In this document: piece by piece, positions 9,793-21,735 of the stretch
How positions within the stretch are numbered: position 1 is the first letter of the stretch
How the letters are laid out: every line of letters starts with the position of its first letter
Assembly (NCBI GenBank): GCA_018136815.1
Contig: CM030935.1
Coordinates: forward strand, 6,433,440-6,475,939
Origin: Isochrysis galbana
Lineage: Eukaryota; Haptophyta; Isochrysidales; Isochrysidaceae
DNA length: 42,500 nucleotides
Direction of reading: 5' to 3'
Notes under the pieces: generated by a model
What the model saw: the letters and a program-made list of their open reading frames with translations, nothing else
What the model was told of the DNA's origin: nothing
The model's database searches: none
Translations under genes and position numbers: made by a program

Positions 9793-10107
9793 GACGAAAG
9801 GAGTGCGATGTGCCTAAGGGGGAGATACGAAGAGGTCGTAAATTAAACCTGATTGCCCCCAGAAGCAGATAAAGAACCGCTGTAGAGATAGCAAATTAAA
9901 CCTATTTGCGAGGCGCCTGGGAGGAAGAAAGGTGGGGAAACTTCCCTTCTCTTTCGAGAGAAAGAGAGAGGGCGCTCCACAACCCACGATCCCATGCATC
10001 CAAGCGAAGCTTTTGACCGAGAACGAGAACGAGAGAATTATAACGTTAAATACCGAACGACGAAGAGAAGAGCGAAGCCTAACGAGTGTCGATTCGCGAA
10101 TGCGACA
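9519..10107 (+). repeat. Repeat R1, plus copy (inverted partner at 21735-22335)
   Basis: This stretch begins in GAGAGCGAGAGCGACG repeats, continues through sequence encoding PTLAPRLSHITRLKSN and RRRRTTIRRRSVGDPV, and passes an AAATTAAACCT-containing non-coding part. It ends at TCGATTCGCGAATGCGACA. The copy at 21735-22335 is its reverse complement with few changes, so this block occurs outside the LINE ORF too. Confidence 0.8.
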
Positions 10108-10390
10108 TAGACATTGAGATAGATGAAAAACTATAGCGTATCATCTCCGTGTACCTGAGCGCTACCCCGTGGCCACGGGGCGCCCAGATAGAAAAACTAC
10201 GCCATGAGCAGCACGTTACACAAAGCACCACGACCCCGACCCTAATGGGGGGCGACTTCAACTGCGTAGAAAACGTAGTGACCGACACGACAGGCACCGG
10301 ACCGACACCATATGCCAACAATGTGCACGGCGACAAATGGAGGACCCCTCACCGAACTCGACAAACGCCGACTGGAAGGGCGCATCACTG
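10107..10390 (+). pseudogene. Fragment of LINE APE endonuclease in element B
   Basis: The translation IISVYLSATPWPRG followed by MGGDFNCVEN and YANNVHGDKW parallels IISVYLSAQPGPRG, IGGDLNCVEN and YANTHGEKW of element A. A stop codon precedes it and the frame is lost after about 10350. Only the C-terminal half of the nuclease is present. Confidence 0.78.
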
Positions 10391-10715
10391 TGGCGTGGGG
10401 GTGTAGAAAGTTTTCCTACGTGAGTAGAAAGTAGAGGGTCCACGGCTGCGTGCGCGGTGAGACTATTAAAAGGTTTATTCGTCGTTAAATTTTTCGCATG
10501 AATTTTGATTTCTACGAAGTTCACTTCAATGTTTTGAAGTGTCGTTCCAGTTCCAGTCTAATTTTTAATTGACGTGTAGACTTGCTAGGAGCAGACAACC
10601 CTGCTGGCCCACTCTCTCCTTGGCAGGCTCGCCTGCCTCGCTCGGCCTGGCCCGTCGTGGCTAGCCCTAGCCCATCGCCCCAACCAACCACCCCTCCACT
10701 AGCCACTAGCACCTC

Positions 10716-10994
10716 AGTACCAAACCCCTCCAATCCCACAGCCTCAGCCTATCCACCGCCAATCGCCCAGCCATGTCCGCTCCGTCGTCGCGTTCGCCCT
10801 CGCCCAAGCCCGTCCTCCCGCCTTCCTCTGCTGAGGAGGTGGTCCAGTCCGCCATTCCATCACTCCTGGCCATCTCCACCGCGCCTCCCGCCGATCGTTT
10901 CCCTGTCGCATTCATCCTAGATGATGCGATTTCCAGGCTCTTCTTTCCAGGTCCTTCGCCGTGCGGCCACACGGTGAAGCTCAGGTACATCTAG
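10716..10994 (+). other. Repeat-borne short ORF beginning MSAPSSRSPSPKP
   Basis: A 73-codon ORF from ATG 10773. Its first 25 codons and about 55 bp upstream recur on the minus strand at 14590-14735; the two copies diverge afterwards. A LINE-type tail (GTAGAAAGTATTG..., then GTAAGAATATTATGAAGTTT) follows at about 11064-11140. This suggests a second non-autonomous repeat family using the same kind of 3' end. The function is unknown. From 11140 to 11733 I see no gene. Confidence 0.45.
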
Positions 10995-11733
10995 GTTGGT
11001 AGGGTTCGTCCCTAGCGACCTAGAATTCGAGTTCTCGTTTCGTTCCGTCTAGTCTAGCCTGTTTGTCAGGTAGAAAGTATTGCTACGTGTAGGTAGTGTT
11101 TCCATGCGCCGCGAGTGCCGGTAAGAATATTATGAAGTTTAATAGAACCTACTAGAAGCCTATTATCCCATGCCGGGATGCTGCCGCAAGCTTAGCCCGC
11201 CGCAACAGGCGCAAGGAGCGCAGGCGCAACCCGACGTAGATGTGGACAGTTGTAGATGATTAGAAGATTCTCGCTTTCTCCGCTAGACTCTACACACACG
11301 CCTGCGCGTTTAAGATTACAGATTACGAACGCGCGTCAAGTGGAAGGTAGCCTAAGAGCCTAAGGATCGAAGTGTTGCATGAGTGAGTGTAGTTGAGGAT
11401 GGTTGAGCTGCCCATCAAGCATTTCTCGAGTAAAACTAGATCTACATGTGATTAAAGAGAAGAAGCGCCAACTTCCTTTGCCAAAACGCATCTGTGCGTG
11501 CGCCCACGAGGAAACACCAACCTGCTGACATCATGCCCGGCGCGTATGCTCGTTGCTGCTCAACTGTGCCACCTCATAGCGTGCGGGCGACTTGCTTTCG
11601 GCCTATCCGTGTCGCCGCGGTACTAGAAAGCAACAACGCATCAATGCACCAACCGCTTCGCCCAACTTTGCTAGCGCGTGGCCAACCAAGGGCCTTGGCA
11701 AAGTTCATCCTCGTGCGGTTCGTGTGTGTCACA

Positions 11734-14110
11734 TCACACAAGCACGGCGCCGACGGGCTCGGAAAGAGGCATAATGACTGTCAACACACCACGCTTCTTC
11801 GAAAACGACGCCTTGGCCTCAGCATCGACCACTGTAGCTGGAAGTGGGAGCCGGAGTGCTATGCTCGCTTCCGATGCCTGCAGAATGACCATATCAGCCG
11901 AGATCTGCAGGTCAAGTGCCGCCATCCCGACACCATTGGGTAGCCAGACGGAAAGTTTTAGGGCGCCATGCGAGTCCTCAGACACTGGGATGCGTTCCAA
12001 CTCATGGCGAGGTTCTGTGTGTATGGCAGAGGGCACCTGGCTCGCGTCCACTGGAGCAGAGCTCGCATCACTGGAAGGCGTCTCAGCCCGGGCACGAGCC
12101 AACAACTTCTGGTCGTGTTCCATTGCAAAGTGGTCGGTGACGCCTCTCGCCTCGAGCATCTGCGATCTTGCTTGCCGGCAAGCCTCGATGAGTTCCTCAT
12201 TCTTAGGATCGAGATGGGAAGCCCGCTTGAAAGCGGCGTAGGCATCGGCGAATTGCTTCTTATGCAGATACACAGTACCAAGCCGGAAATGCGCCTTTGG
12301 CCAATTGGGAGCCGCATCACATGCCCAGCCTGCGTCGCGCAACGCGCCGCCAATGTCGCCTAGAGTGAGCGCGGCTTGGCAGCGGTTCGCATACAGCTGG
12401 GCCGCAGGTGTAGCTTCTCCTTTAGCCACTGTACTCGGCGCGCTCCCATACGCTTCTTCTACGAGCCCGAGGGCCCGGGTGTAGAGCTTGCGCGCCTTCT
12501 CAACTTCTCCGGCCTTGAAGAGCGCGTTCGCCCGGAGCCGGAGCTCTTCACACTTCGAGGCCGAATTGGCCGCCGGGCCTTGGGTGTGAGGGTCGGAAAC
12601 GTCAGACACGGCACCTGACGCAGCCACTTCGAGCGGCCGCTCCGCCTGCGGCTCGGCACTCTCTGCTCCTTCTCCCTCCTGGTCGTCTGGCACCAAGAGC
12701 TCGAGCTCCTCGATATGCCGAGTCAGCTCGGCATTGTCATGGTCAAAGCATCGCGCCGCTCGAAACGAGCTGAGTGCGCCTCTGGTATCCCCCATAGCTT
12801 CGAGGGCCGACGCCAATCGCACATGGTTCTTTGCCAGGGTGTAATCAATCTTAAGCGCGGCACGTGCGTCATCTGCCGCTTGTTCATTCTGCCCCATGGC
12901 GAGGAGGCAAGCAGCGCGGTTGCCACGCAACTTGAGCTCTTCGGCGTTGGTCAGGCCATCTACGTTGAGCCCCTCGCTGTAGAATGCAAGGGCGGCCTTG
13001 TGGTCGTTGCGCCCCATGGCAAGATTGCCACGAGTTCGCAGTTCTTCAACCATGTGAGCACGCGCCGCCTCTGCCTCCACCATCTCCTGCGAAGCAGCCA
13101 CGAGCTCGATCTGTGCCTGCGGTTATTGGGTTGTCAATCGGTAAGTCAGGCCTAGATTTAGCGGTGGCTGCGCCGTGACATACGCGACCATTGCGATGTC
13201 GATTGGTGTGTCAGGCATAGATTGAGCAGATGTTGCTGTATGACATGCGCTAGTAGCCTCTCTGAGACATGAAGGACACTGCCTGCGGTCATCTCACCTG
13301 CTTCACTGATGCATCCACGATGTCACCTTGCTTTTTCTTGGCCGCCTCAGCAACTTCGAGCTCAGCGCGAGTCCGCTCGGCCGCAGCCGCAGCGGCTGCC
13401 ACGTTTGCGCGCTGCCGGTCCACCTCCGCCTTAGCCTCGTCGCGCGCGCGCATCATCGCTTGTATGGAATCAGGGGTTGCGCCGCTGCCTGCCGCCAGGC
13501 CACTCAATGGATCTTGCACCCTGCTGTCGATGTTGACGTCTTTGCTAAGAGTATTGTCAACGGCGCGCTCAGCAAGGCGTCGCATCGCCTCTCCCGGATT
13601 CGGCGATCTCTCGGCATCTATGAGGTCTTGCTCAGTAAGACCAGTTGATGCCAAGAATTGAGCCATCTTTGCTGGGTCGTCGCTTGCACCCTCGGTCAGT
13701 GAGAAGGCGGTATCGAGCTTAGCGGCCACGGCGTCAGCGCTGCGCAGCCCGGCAGTGAGCGAGTTGACCGAGCTTGCCGAGGTGTGCAAAGCTGCCGTCT
13801 CCGATCCAACGCGATGAGCCCTAGCCGAGGCCATCGCCCTCTGAAACTCTGGTGGTGCGCTTTTCAGCTTCTCCTCGAAGGCCTCGAGCGCTCTGGCGGC
13901 GCGCGTTGAATCGCCCATCGCCTGGGCTGCCTGCAGCTCTGCAAGGGCCAGCTGAATCTGAGGAGGCAGCGCCGCGGCCGCCGAGAGCGAGGGCGAGACG
14001 CATGGTGGCTCGTCGACTTCCCGGCTAATCTTGTCGAACCTTGAGTAATCGAGGCCTTTTGCCCGCCCCTTGCCTGTCGTGAAGTTCCGCTGCGAGAAGT
14101 ATTCGGCCAT
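11734..14110 (-). CDS. TPR protein with CS/PIH1-like C-terminal domain (exons 14110-13298, 13116-11734)
   Basis: 731 residues from two exons. The 181-bp intron (13117-13297) is GT-AG: CAG|GTGAGA ... CCGCAG|GCA, phase 0. The N-terminus MAEYFSQRNFTTGKGRAKG-LDYSRFDKI resembles the short DYxxFDKI/KWDKF segments that precede TPRs in RPAP3/SPAG1-type cochaperones. Residues 100-260 are Ala-rich and helical, ending in a coiled coil. TPR blocks lie at about 293-396 and 459-578. The C-terminus (about 657-722: LKLSVWLPNG, ALRLPLP, FSKKRGVLTVIMPL) looks like a CS/PIH1 C-terminal fold. A role as Hsp90-linked assembly factor for axonemal dyneins is an inference from this domain set. A frame extends upstream of 14110 to 14290 but is low-complexity Arg/Glu repeat, so I start at 14110. 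Confidence 0.8.
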
Positions 14111-14149
14111 CAGGCGTCGGGTTCTACTAGTCTCACCTGCTTCTCCCTC

Positions 14150-14215
14150 TCGGCGGCTCTCTCTCTCTCTCTCTCTCCCTCCCTCTCCCTCTCTCTCTCT
14201 CTGTGACTCTCGGCG
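14150..14215. repeat. (CT)n tract in the leader of the TPR gene
   Basis: A dense CTCTCTCT/CCCTCCCT tract on the plus strand, 40-100 bp upstream of the start codon at 14110. On the sense strand of the gene it is a GA tract. Confidence 0.75.
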
Positions 14216-14286
14216 CCGCCGCGCGAGGGCGAGCAGCCAACGGCCTCCCCCACCGCTCCCCCCCGCGCGCCTCCCGGCAGCCGACA

Positions 14287-14305
14287 CCAAGTATAAACTT
14301 AGTTG
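14287..14305 (-). repeat. Solo copy of the LINE 5' hairpin upstream of the TPR gene
   Basis: On the minus strand this reads CAACTAAGTTTATACTTGG, identical over 19 bases to the 5' terminus of element D. It lies about 180 bp upstream of the TPR gene start and in the same orientation. No MERAAA ORF or G-rich leader follows. The downstream limit of any insertion cannot be seen. Confidence 0.6.
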
Positions 14306-14589
14306 GCGCGCGGATATTGTTGTTGTTGTTCTTACGACTTACGAACGGCACTTGTCGCCTGTCGCAACACGAACGAACAAACGAACCGCAGTGTTCCTGC
14401 TAAGTGCCGGCAGCCAAGCAAGGTTGGAATGAGTAAGGCAGCTTTGGATCCAGTCAAGGTGAAGCCCACCGCTGAGCGTGTGTAATCAGGAATACCGGAG
14501 GGATGACGGATCCGAGGTTACCACTGACTCAGATGGGAACAGAGGGGACGGAAGGGAAGCGGCGAGAGGCGCGGCGGAAGTTGGGGGGT

Positions 14590-14740
14590 GGCCAATGACG
14601 GGCTGGACCACCTCCTCAGCAGAGGAAGGCGGGAGGACGGGCTTGGGCGAGGGCGAGCGCGACGACGGAGCGGACATGGCTGGGAGGGTCGGGATGGATA
14701 GGCTGAAGCTGAGGGATTGGTGGGGTTTGGTATTGAGGTA
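14590..14740 (-). repeat. Minus copy of the MSAPSSRSP repeat
   Basis: The reverse strand encodes MSAPSSRSPSPKPVLPP and then SSAEEVVQ, as at 10773, with the same upstream CAGCTTCAGCCTATCCA-type sequence. The copies differ after that point. Confidence 0.6.
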
Positions 14741-14919
14741 GTGTTGAGAACGAGGGACGAGAACGGGAACGAGAACGAAAACGAGAGCGACGAACGAAGA
14801 ACGACAGACGACAGACGGCCCGGGGCCGATGGACCGACGAGATGACACTACACTCACGTCAACACTCTCCATGCTAACGTACAGACGCACGACGCCAACA
14901 TCCCGACTCAAGAGCCGGG

Positions 14920-15597
14920 GGCCGAGCCACAGAACAAGGAGGTCAGAGTCTCGGAAGACGAGAAATACATAAGAAAGCTAAACAACATTTGGCTACATAC
15001 CGAAACCGATTACCTAGGCTAAATAACCGACACCAGCACAGTAGCAGAAGATGGAGAGATCCAACACTATCACCCGCCAGCCAGATGGGAGGGCGGATAC
15101 AAAGGCCCAAGGTACATGGAATACCCCTTGGCGGATGAGTACGCCATACGAAAAGGAAAAATCGCGCTAGACGCGATAACAGTCGCGGATGTTAACAAGG
15201 CCGCGCTTAAAGCATCCCGGGGAAACGCCCCGCAAGCGGCAAAATTCGCATGGGAAAGGCGACTGAACATCACAAGCGAAGAATGGAAACACATAGCTAA
15301 ACTATACACAATGCCGCTGTTGAAGCACACGGACAAACACCTCCACTTCAAACATATCACGCACAGAAGAATTGGTACTAGAAACAGATTCATAGCTCAT
15401 AGCCTCTCCGACAGACGTGTGTAGGCTATGTCATCGACACCGCGACAACTCGTGTCATCTAGCGTGGTGTCCCGCGACGAAAACCATCTTCGAGACCATA
15501 GATGCCCTCAACAACTTCACTCCCCCCCCCGGAAGGTCACGCACACAGAAAATGAAGGATAGACTATTTGCATATCCTGGTACGAACACTGTCGGCG
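14920..15597 (+). pseudogene. Element F: LINE remnant covering the C-terminal zinc-binding region
   Basis: The translation contains EYPLADEYAIRKGKIALDAI, then WERRLNITSEEWKHIAKLYT and the CRLC...CHLAWCP motif, closely matching element A from 5707 on. Sequence upstream of the shared part (14920-15190) is absent from element A and belongs between reverse transcriptase and zinc motif. There is an in-frame stop near 15020 and a frameshift around 15395-15415. The copy ends abruptly at about 15597 without a 3' tail. Confidence 0.78.
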
Positions 15598-15639
15598 CGC
15601 GCTCCATCGCTAAAACTATAACAATAGTTTTCGTTAGTA

Positions 15640-15935
15640 GGTATACGTAGGTATATAGGTATATTATAGATCGAGAGATCCCTGAGTTAGGCCTTAGCTC
15701 GGTTGTGGTCGTGCGTCATGCGGTCGTCGTGGGCGTGGTCGTGCGCAAGGCGCAGGGCTCGTTATACCCTTGGACCTTCCAACCGGATCCGGACACGCGT
15801 AGTGAGCGTCGATGTACGTACTACGTATTATATATAGATACGTACTAAGGAGGGGAGGGGGGGACTCAGGCGCGAGGCGCGAGGCGCGAGGCGCGAGACT
15901 TTTGGCTTTTGGCGCGAGGGCGATAGGCTGTCCCC
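15640..15935. other. Gene-free spacer with short repeats
   Basis: It contains TACGTAGGTATATAGGTATA-type repeats, an inverted GTACGTA.../TACGTAC pair at about 15812-15848, and an eight-base GGCGCGAG repeat at about 15868-15898. No coding region is recognised. Confidence 0.5.
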
Positions 15936-15936
15936 C

Positions 15937-16116
15937 ATGGGCAGGAAGCGGTCCGCTGCGGCGGTGGACACTACTCTCTACGAGGTTGACCACCTCGTGG
16001 CCAAGCGTCTAGTGCAAGGACAAGTTCAATACCTCGTCCGCTGGGAGGGCTTCGACGAGAGGAGCGACACGTGGGAGCCTCTTGAGAATCTGGCGGGACC
16101 GCTTTGCCATCTGTGA
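15937..16116 (+). CDS. Short chromodomain ORF, probably a Ty3/gypsy-type remnant
   Basis: A 59-codon ORF from ATG 15937. The sequence YEVDHLVAKRLV, then QYLVRWEGFDERSDTWEPLE is a near-complete chromodomain, with the aromatic cage positions Tyr, Trp and Trp visible. Chromodomains bind methylated histone tails; in chromovirus-type LTR retrotransposons they sit at the end of integrase. No integrase core precedes it. Its 3' end overlaps the opposite-strand reading frame that comes from the second chromodomain at 17084-17306. It could be a host gene fragment, but the repeat context favours a transposon remnant. Confidence 0.65.
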   Translation: MGRKRSAAAVDTTLYEVDHLVAKRLVQGQVQYLVRWEGFDERSDTWEPLENLAGPLCHL

Positions 16117-16148
16117 CTTGCCAGCGGGCGGGAAGGGGTGGGCGGCAT

Positions 16149-16164
16149 CGTAGTCAGCGACCAA
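16149..16164. repeat. Target-site duplication of element E, left copy
   Basis: CGTAGTCAGCGACCAA is repeated exactly at 17084-17099. Bases beyond both ends differ, so the duplication is 16 bp. Confidence 0.9.
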
Positions 16165-17083
16165 TGAAACAACTGAGCGTTAGTACCACTACTCCCACTA
16201 GCCCGGTACTATCACGACACCCCTCAGCGCACTTGCCCGCACGCCTTGAAGTGATGGCACAGACACATACACATATGCATCCCTTCAAATCTCCCCCCTC
16301 GCAAACCCCCGGCTCCCATTATAACTCTCCACAAGCTACAATGAGGGAAAACCCAGTGAGGCGGACCGGTCGACGCCGGCCGACTCTCCGGGGGAAAACA
16401 CCGGGGGGGGGGGGGGGGGGACCTCTCGTCGTGAAGCAGAACGGCCCTTACAGCTCGCGCCGCGAGCAGTCCTCGAAGAAATAAATGACTGCGCCCCCCG
16501 ATACCTGCCACAGGGACGTCTTGAGCCACTCCCTTCTTCTCGCCCCTCCTGTCGCTAGCCGCCCCCCTTCGCCCGTTTGCTAACGCAAACGGGGCCCGTT
16601 TCTTACCGCACTCCATCGGGGGGGGCGCAAATTCCCCCCTCTCCCTCTCTCCATTCTCCTCCGCCCCTCTCCCTGCGGCGCGTCGCCATGCGGCGCGCCA
16701 CGGCCTGCTCTCAGAGGGCCTTTGGGGGCTCCCAGAGGGCCAGCAAGGGCAGCTCAGGGGGCAGTGGAGGCTGGGGCTCAGCCCCTGGCCCCCCCTGCCT
16801 CTCCCACGCTTGCCACGCTGGCCATTGGAGCCTCCCAGTGGCCTCTGTATGCCTGGCGACCAGGGGAGGGGGGGGAGTCAGCTCGAGGGCAGGCCCATGC
16901 TGGGCGTGGGAGTGCGAGTCTCGGCCCGCGCCCACTAGGGGTCTGGGCCAGAGTGTTGATTGCCCAGCCCCTGCCAAAGGGCAGGGGCTGGGGTTGATTG
17001 TACGGGCCCACCCCGGGGGGTGTCCGCGATGGAGAGAGGGGGGCGCGAGGCCCCCATTGACCCCCACTTATAAAAGTAGGTTG
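16165..17083 (-). mobile_element. Element E: 919-bp non-autonomous LINE derivative
   Basis: The element is flanked by perfect 16-bp TSDs. On the minus strand it starts with CAACCTACTTTTATAAGTGG, in which CCTACTT and AAGTGGG pair around loop TTAT. A second G/C hairpin (GGGGGC...GCCCCC) and CCTCTCTCCA follow, as in element D. The interior is G/C-rich, with a general layout like element D but strongly diverged, and has no recognised protein. The 3' end is unlike A, B or D: it closes with GTGGTACTAACGCTCAG then TTGTTTCA. That end type recurs at about 23730-23777. A G18 run (about 16403-16420) and CCCGTTTGC/GCAAACGGG dyads lie inside. Confidence 0.85.
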
Positions 17084-17306
17084 CGTAGTCAGCGACCAAG
17101 GAGGCACAGCGGCGCATGAGCTCAGCCATTGGTTCCCATGTGGCAGAAGATCGCGCATAACCGCGCCACTTGACGAGGTAGCAGCGATTATCTCCCCGGC
17201 CCTTGCGATCCAGAAGGGACTCCCGAGTCACGCACCGCGTCGAGCACGTATGACATGACACGGGGGTGCCCCTTCTTGGGGTCGCGCGCAGCGAGCAGCA
17301 ACCCAT
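17084..17306 (-). pseudogene. Chromodomain fragment of a Ty3/gypsy-like polyprotein, split by element E
   Basis: On the minus strand the frame reads CYLVKWRGYARSSATWEP, then MRRCASLVADY, a chromodomain core with its terminal helix. The element E target site lies inside the ADY codons. If the element and one TSD are ignored, the frame stays open beyond 16149 (DAAHPFPPAGKSQ...) for about 40 more codons. The preceding sequence to 17370 is open in another frame (DWPDALNGLLLAARDPKKG) and may be integrase-related. No complete element or LTR was seen. Confidence 0.7.
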
Positions 17307-17379
17307 TGAGCGCGTCCGGCCAGTCCACTCCCGCGGTGAGGGAACCTTCCAAAGCTCGGATTAGTTGCATCCGAAAGCC

Positions 17380-18450
17380 GGCGGTGGGAGGGAATAGGAA
17401 TAGGAATAGGAAATACTACTAGGAATAAAGGAGGGAGCGAATTTCGAATTTCGGCATACCATGGCATACCAGTTGGCATCCTACATGTGAATGACAGTGA
17501 TTTAGATCTATCTAGAAAGACACTAAAGACAGCTATTTTTTACCGGTACCTCTGCATCTGCAACTCGCAACTCGCAACTCTGGGCAAGAAAAACAGTGAA
17601 CAGTGAAAGACGGGGCTAAAGACTAAAGACGGGGGGGGGGGGGCGAGGGGCGAGGGGCGAGGGGGGAACAACTTTCACGTTCTCCTTGTTGCTAAAGATT
17701 TCTTGTACTTGTACTTGTACCGAGTTTTTTAAGCCTTCTCCCTTCTTTCTCGCGCCTTCCGTCCTCCCCGTCCCCGTCCCCGTTCCGCGTAGTCCCTGCA
17801 GTTCCTAGTTCTAGTTCCGTGCCATTCACCCATCAATTCCAAATGCCCGATCCTTTATTCTTTCCCCGTTCTCTCGGAGAGCCCTTCCCGGTCTCCCCGG
17901 AGGAACCGTGCGCCGCGCTAGCCGCCGGTGCGCCTCCGCTTCCGCGAGTTGTTTCAAATTCAAAGCTCTGAGCTCAAACAAACAAAGCGAGGAAACGAGC
18001 TTTTTCGTTCCGTCACTCTCAGGTCGACGCAGCGCGCAGCGCGCGACCTTCCCCTACCCAGTGATTCCGCTTTAAGGAAACTGGGGGAGGGGAAGGGGCT
18101 GTTGGTAGGTAAAGGTTGGTAGTACTAAGGAGTAACACATGCACTCTGCAAGTAGCGGTAAGTAAGGCTGTAAGTAAGTTGGTAAAAAAATAAATTGTAC
18201 TGAGTAAGTGTTACCGGTCTAGCTAGCAGTAGCAGCATCAATACAACCAATAGCTTTCAAGATATCCGCCAAACCACCAGGGCAGCCCGACTTTGGGACC
18301 ACACGTCACACGCAAACCCCTCACACAAGAGTGCGCTCCTCCCAAAGCCACTGTCCATTATGCTGGTGTCCCAATCGAAGTGCCGTCATATGCGCGTGCT
18401 ATCTCTCTTGCTAGGGTAAGAAGAGCGCCGTCACCAGCTGGATAATACTA
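17380..18450. other. Gene-free spacer with simple repeats
   Basis: It contains GGAATA repeats (17394-17412), a G14 run (about 17630), GGCGAGG repeats (17640-17660), TTGTAC repeats, a CCCCGT repeat (17768-17783) and GTAAGTAA repeats around 18160-18180. No gene was recognised. The last 100 bp are probably the 3' untranslated region of the minus-strand actin gene. Confidence 0.5.
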
Positions 18451-18547
18451 CAACTTATTGAACATCCGCGCCGATGTGCGAGGAGTCAGTCGTGCTTGGC
18501 GATGCCTCGAGCATGACCGATCCCGTCTCGCGCCATGGCTGCGGTGT

Positions 18548-20730
<2,183 letters not shown>

Positions 20731-20759
20731 GGGGGGGACACCAAGAGAGCCCACACGCA

Positions 20760-21735
20760 CTCTGCCGAGCGCTCCCTCCTTTCCCCTCTCTCTCTTTCCC
20801 CTACGTCGCTCTACTTTGATCTACTCTGGGCCCCCTCCCCTCGCCTCCCTCCCTTACTCTCCCACCCTCACCATGCTGCCCCACCATGTTCTTTAAGAGA
20901 TATTCGACGGTTGACGGACCACTACAAAACGTACCCGTCATGGTTCCTGGAGTGGGCCGAATGGTAAAGAAATCGTGACGAATACCCGAGCCGCTCTCTC
21001 GCGCTGCTACGCGCCGCTCGTCGTCTCGTCGTCGATGTGCGCGCGTGTGAGCAACGATTCACTCGTAGGCCGCGACGCATTTCATGAGCATCACACATTA
21101 CACAAGTACACATGTACATATACATCTGCGTCATCCAGGTATGGGCCAGGTATGGGCCAGGTGCCAGGTGTGGGCCAGGTATGGGCCAAAGTGTTGATGG
21201 CTTAAAGTGCAAGTGGCAGGGCATGAGCGTGACCGACAATCTATTGCATTCATAGCCCGGCCACTCACTCTTTTTAAAGACTATTTTGGAGAGGGGATGT
21301 GGGGGTGTTGGGTGAGCTGATGAAGGGGCTACGGGCTACGACACGCACGCATCACAAAAAAAACACACAAAATCAAAATCAAAGTACAAAATTTTCCTGG
21401 GGTGCTCAAGACTCAAGACCACAAAATTTTGGCGTGTGTCGACGTGCCGACTCCGATGTCCGACGTCTGTATCTGTGATCTCTGATCTCTGACCCCCTGC
21501 GCGGTGACTCCCTTGCCCCTGCGTGCTACGCTTCTACGCTTCCCAATGTGCCGACCTAGATGTGAAAAACAGCGGGTGAGGTCTAGAAAGACATTAAAAA
21601 CAGCTGTTTTTGGGAATCGAAAAAAAACAGTAAAAAACAGTGCAAAAACAGTGGGGCCACGTATACCGTAGGGGGGCCTTCCCTTTCCCCCCCGCGCGCG
21701 GAACGCCTCCGCCTCCACTCCTCCGCGTCCTGCTG
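20760..21735. other. Gene-free spacer with short repeats and palindromes
   Basis: It holds a GGTATGGGCCA-type tandem repeat (about 21137-21188), a TAGCCCGGCCACTCACTC segment at 21254 that resembles the terminal repeat of the 38.1-41.9 kb block, and a perfect AAAAACAGCTGTTTTT palindrome near 21596-21611. No gene was recognised. Confidence 0.5.

Larger units (their letters stand above)
8953..10477 (+). mobile_element. Element B: LINE-family copy with duplicated leader and internal deletions
   Basis: The flanks are TTCGTCGTTAAAGTTT (8937-8952) and TTCGTCGTTAAATTTT (10478-10493), a 16-bp TSD with one mismatch. The 5' hairpin CTAAGT-TTAT-ACTTAG occurs twice: at the extreme 5' end (8953-8971) and again at 9061-9079 before the MERAAA reading frame. 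The 106-bp leader between them is nearly the same as the first 105 bp of element D. After the N-terminal ORF come a low-complexity region (shared with 21735-22335), an endonuclease fragment (about 10110-10350) and a 3' tail ending GACTATTAAAAGGTTTA. Confidence 0.85.

Noticed and set aside
14111-14290. N-terminal extension of the TPR gene
   Set aside because: Arg/Glu/Ser repeat from the GA tract and overlaps the solo LINE hairpin; the conserved start is at 14110.
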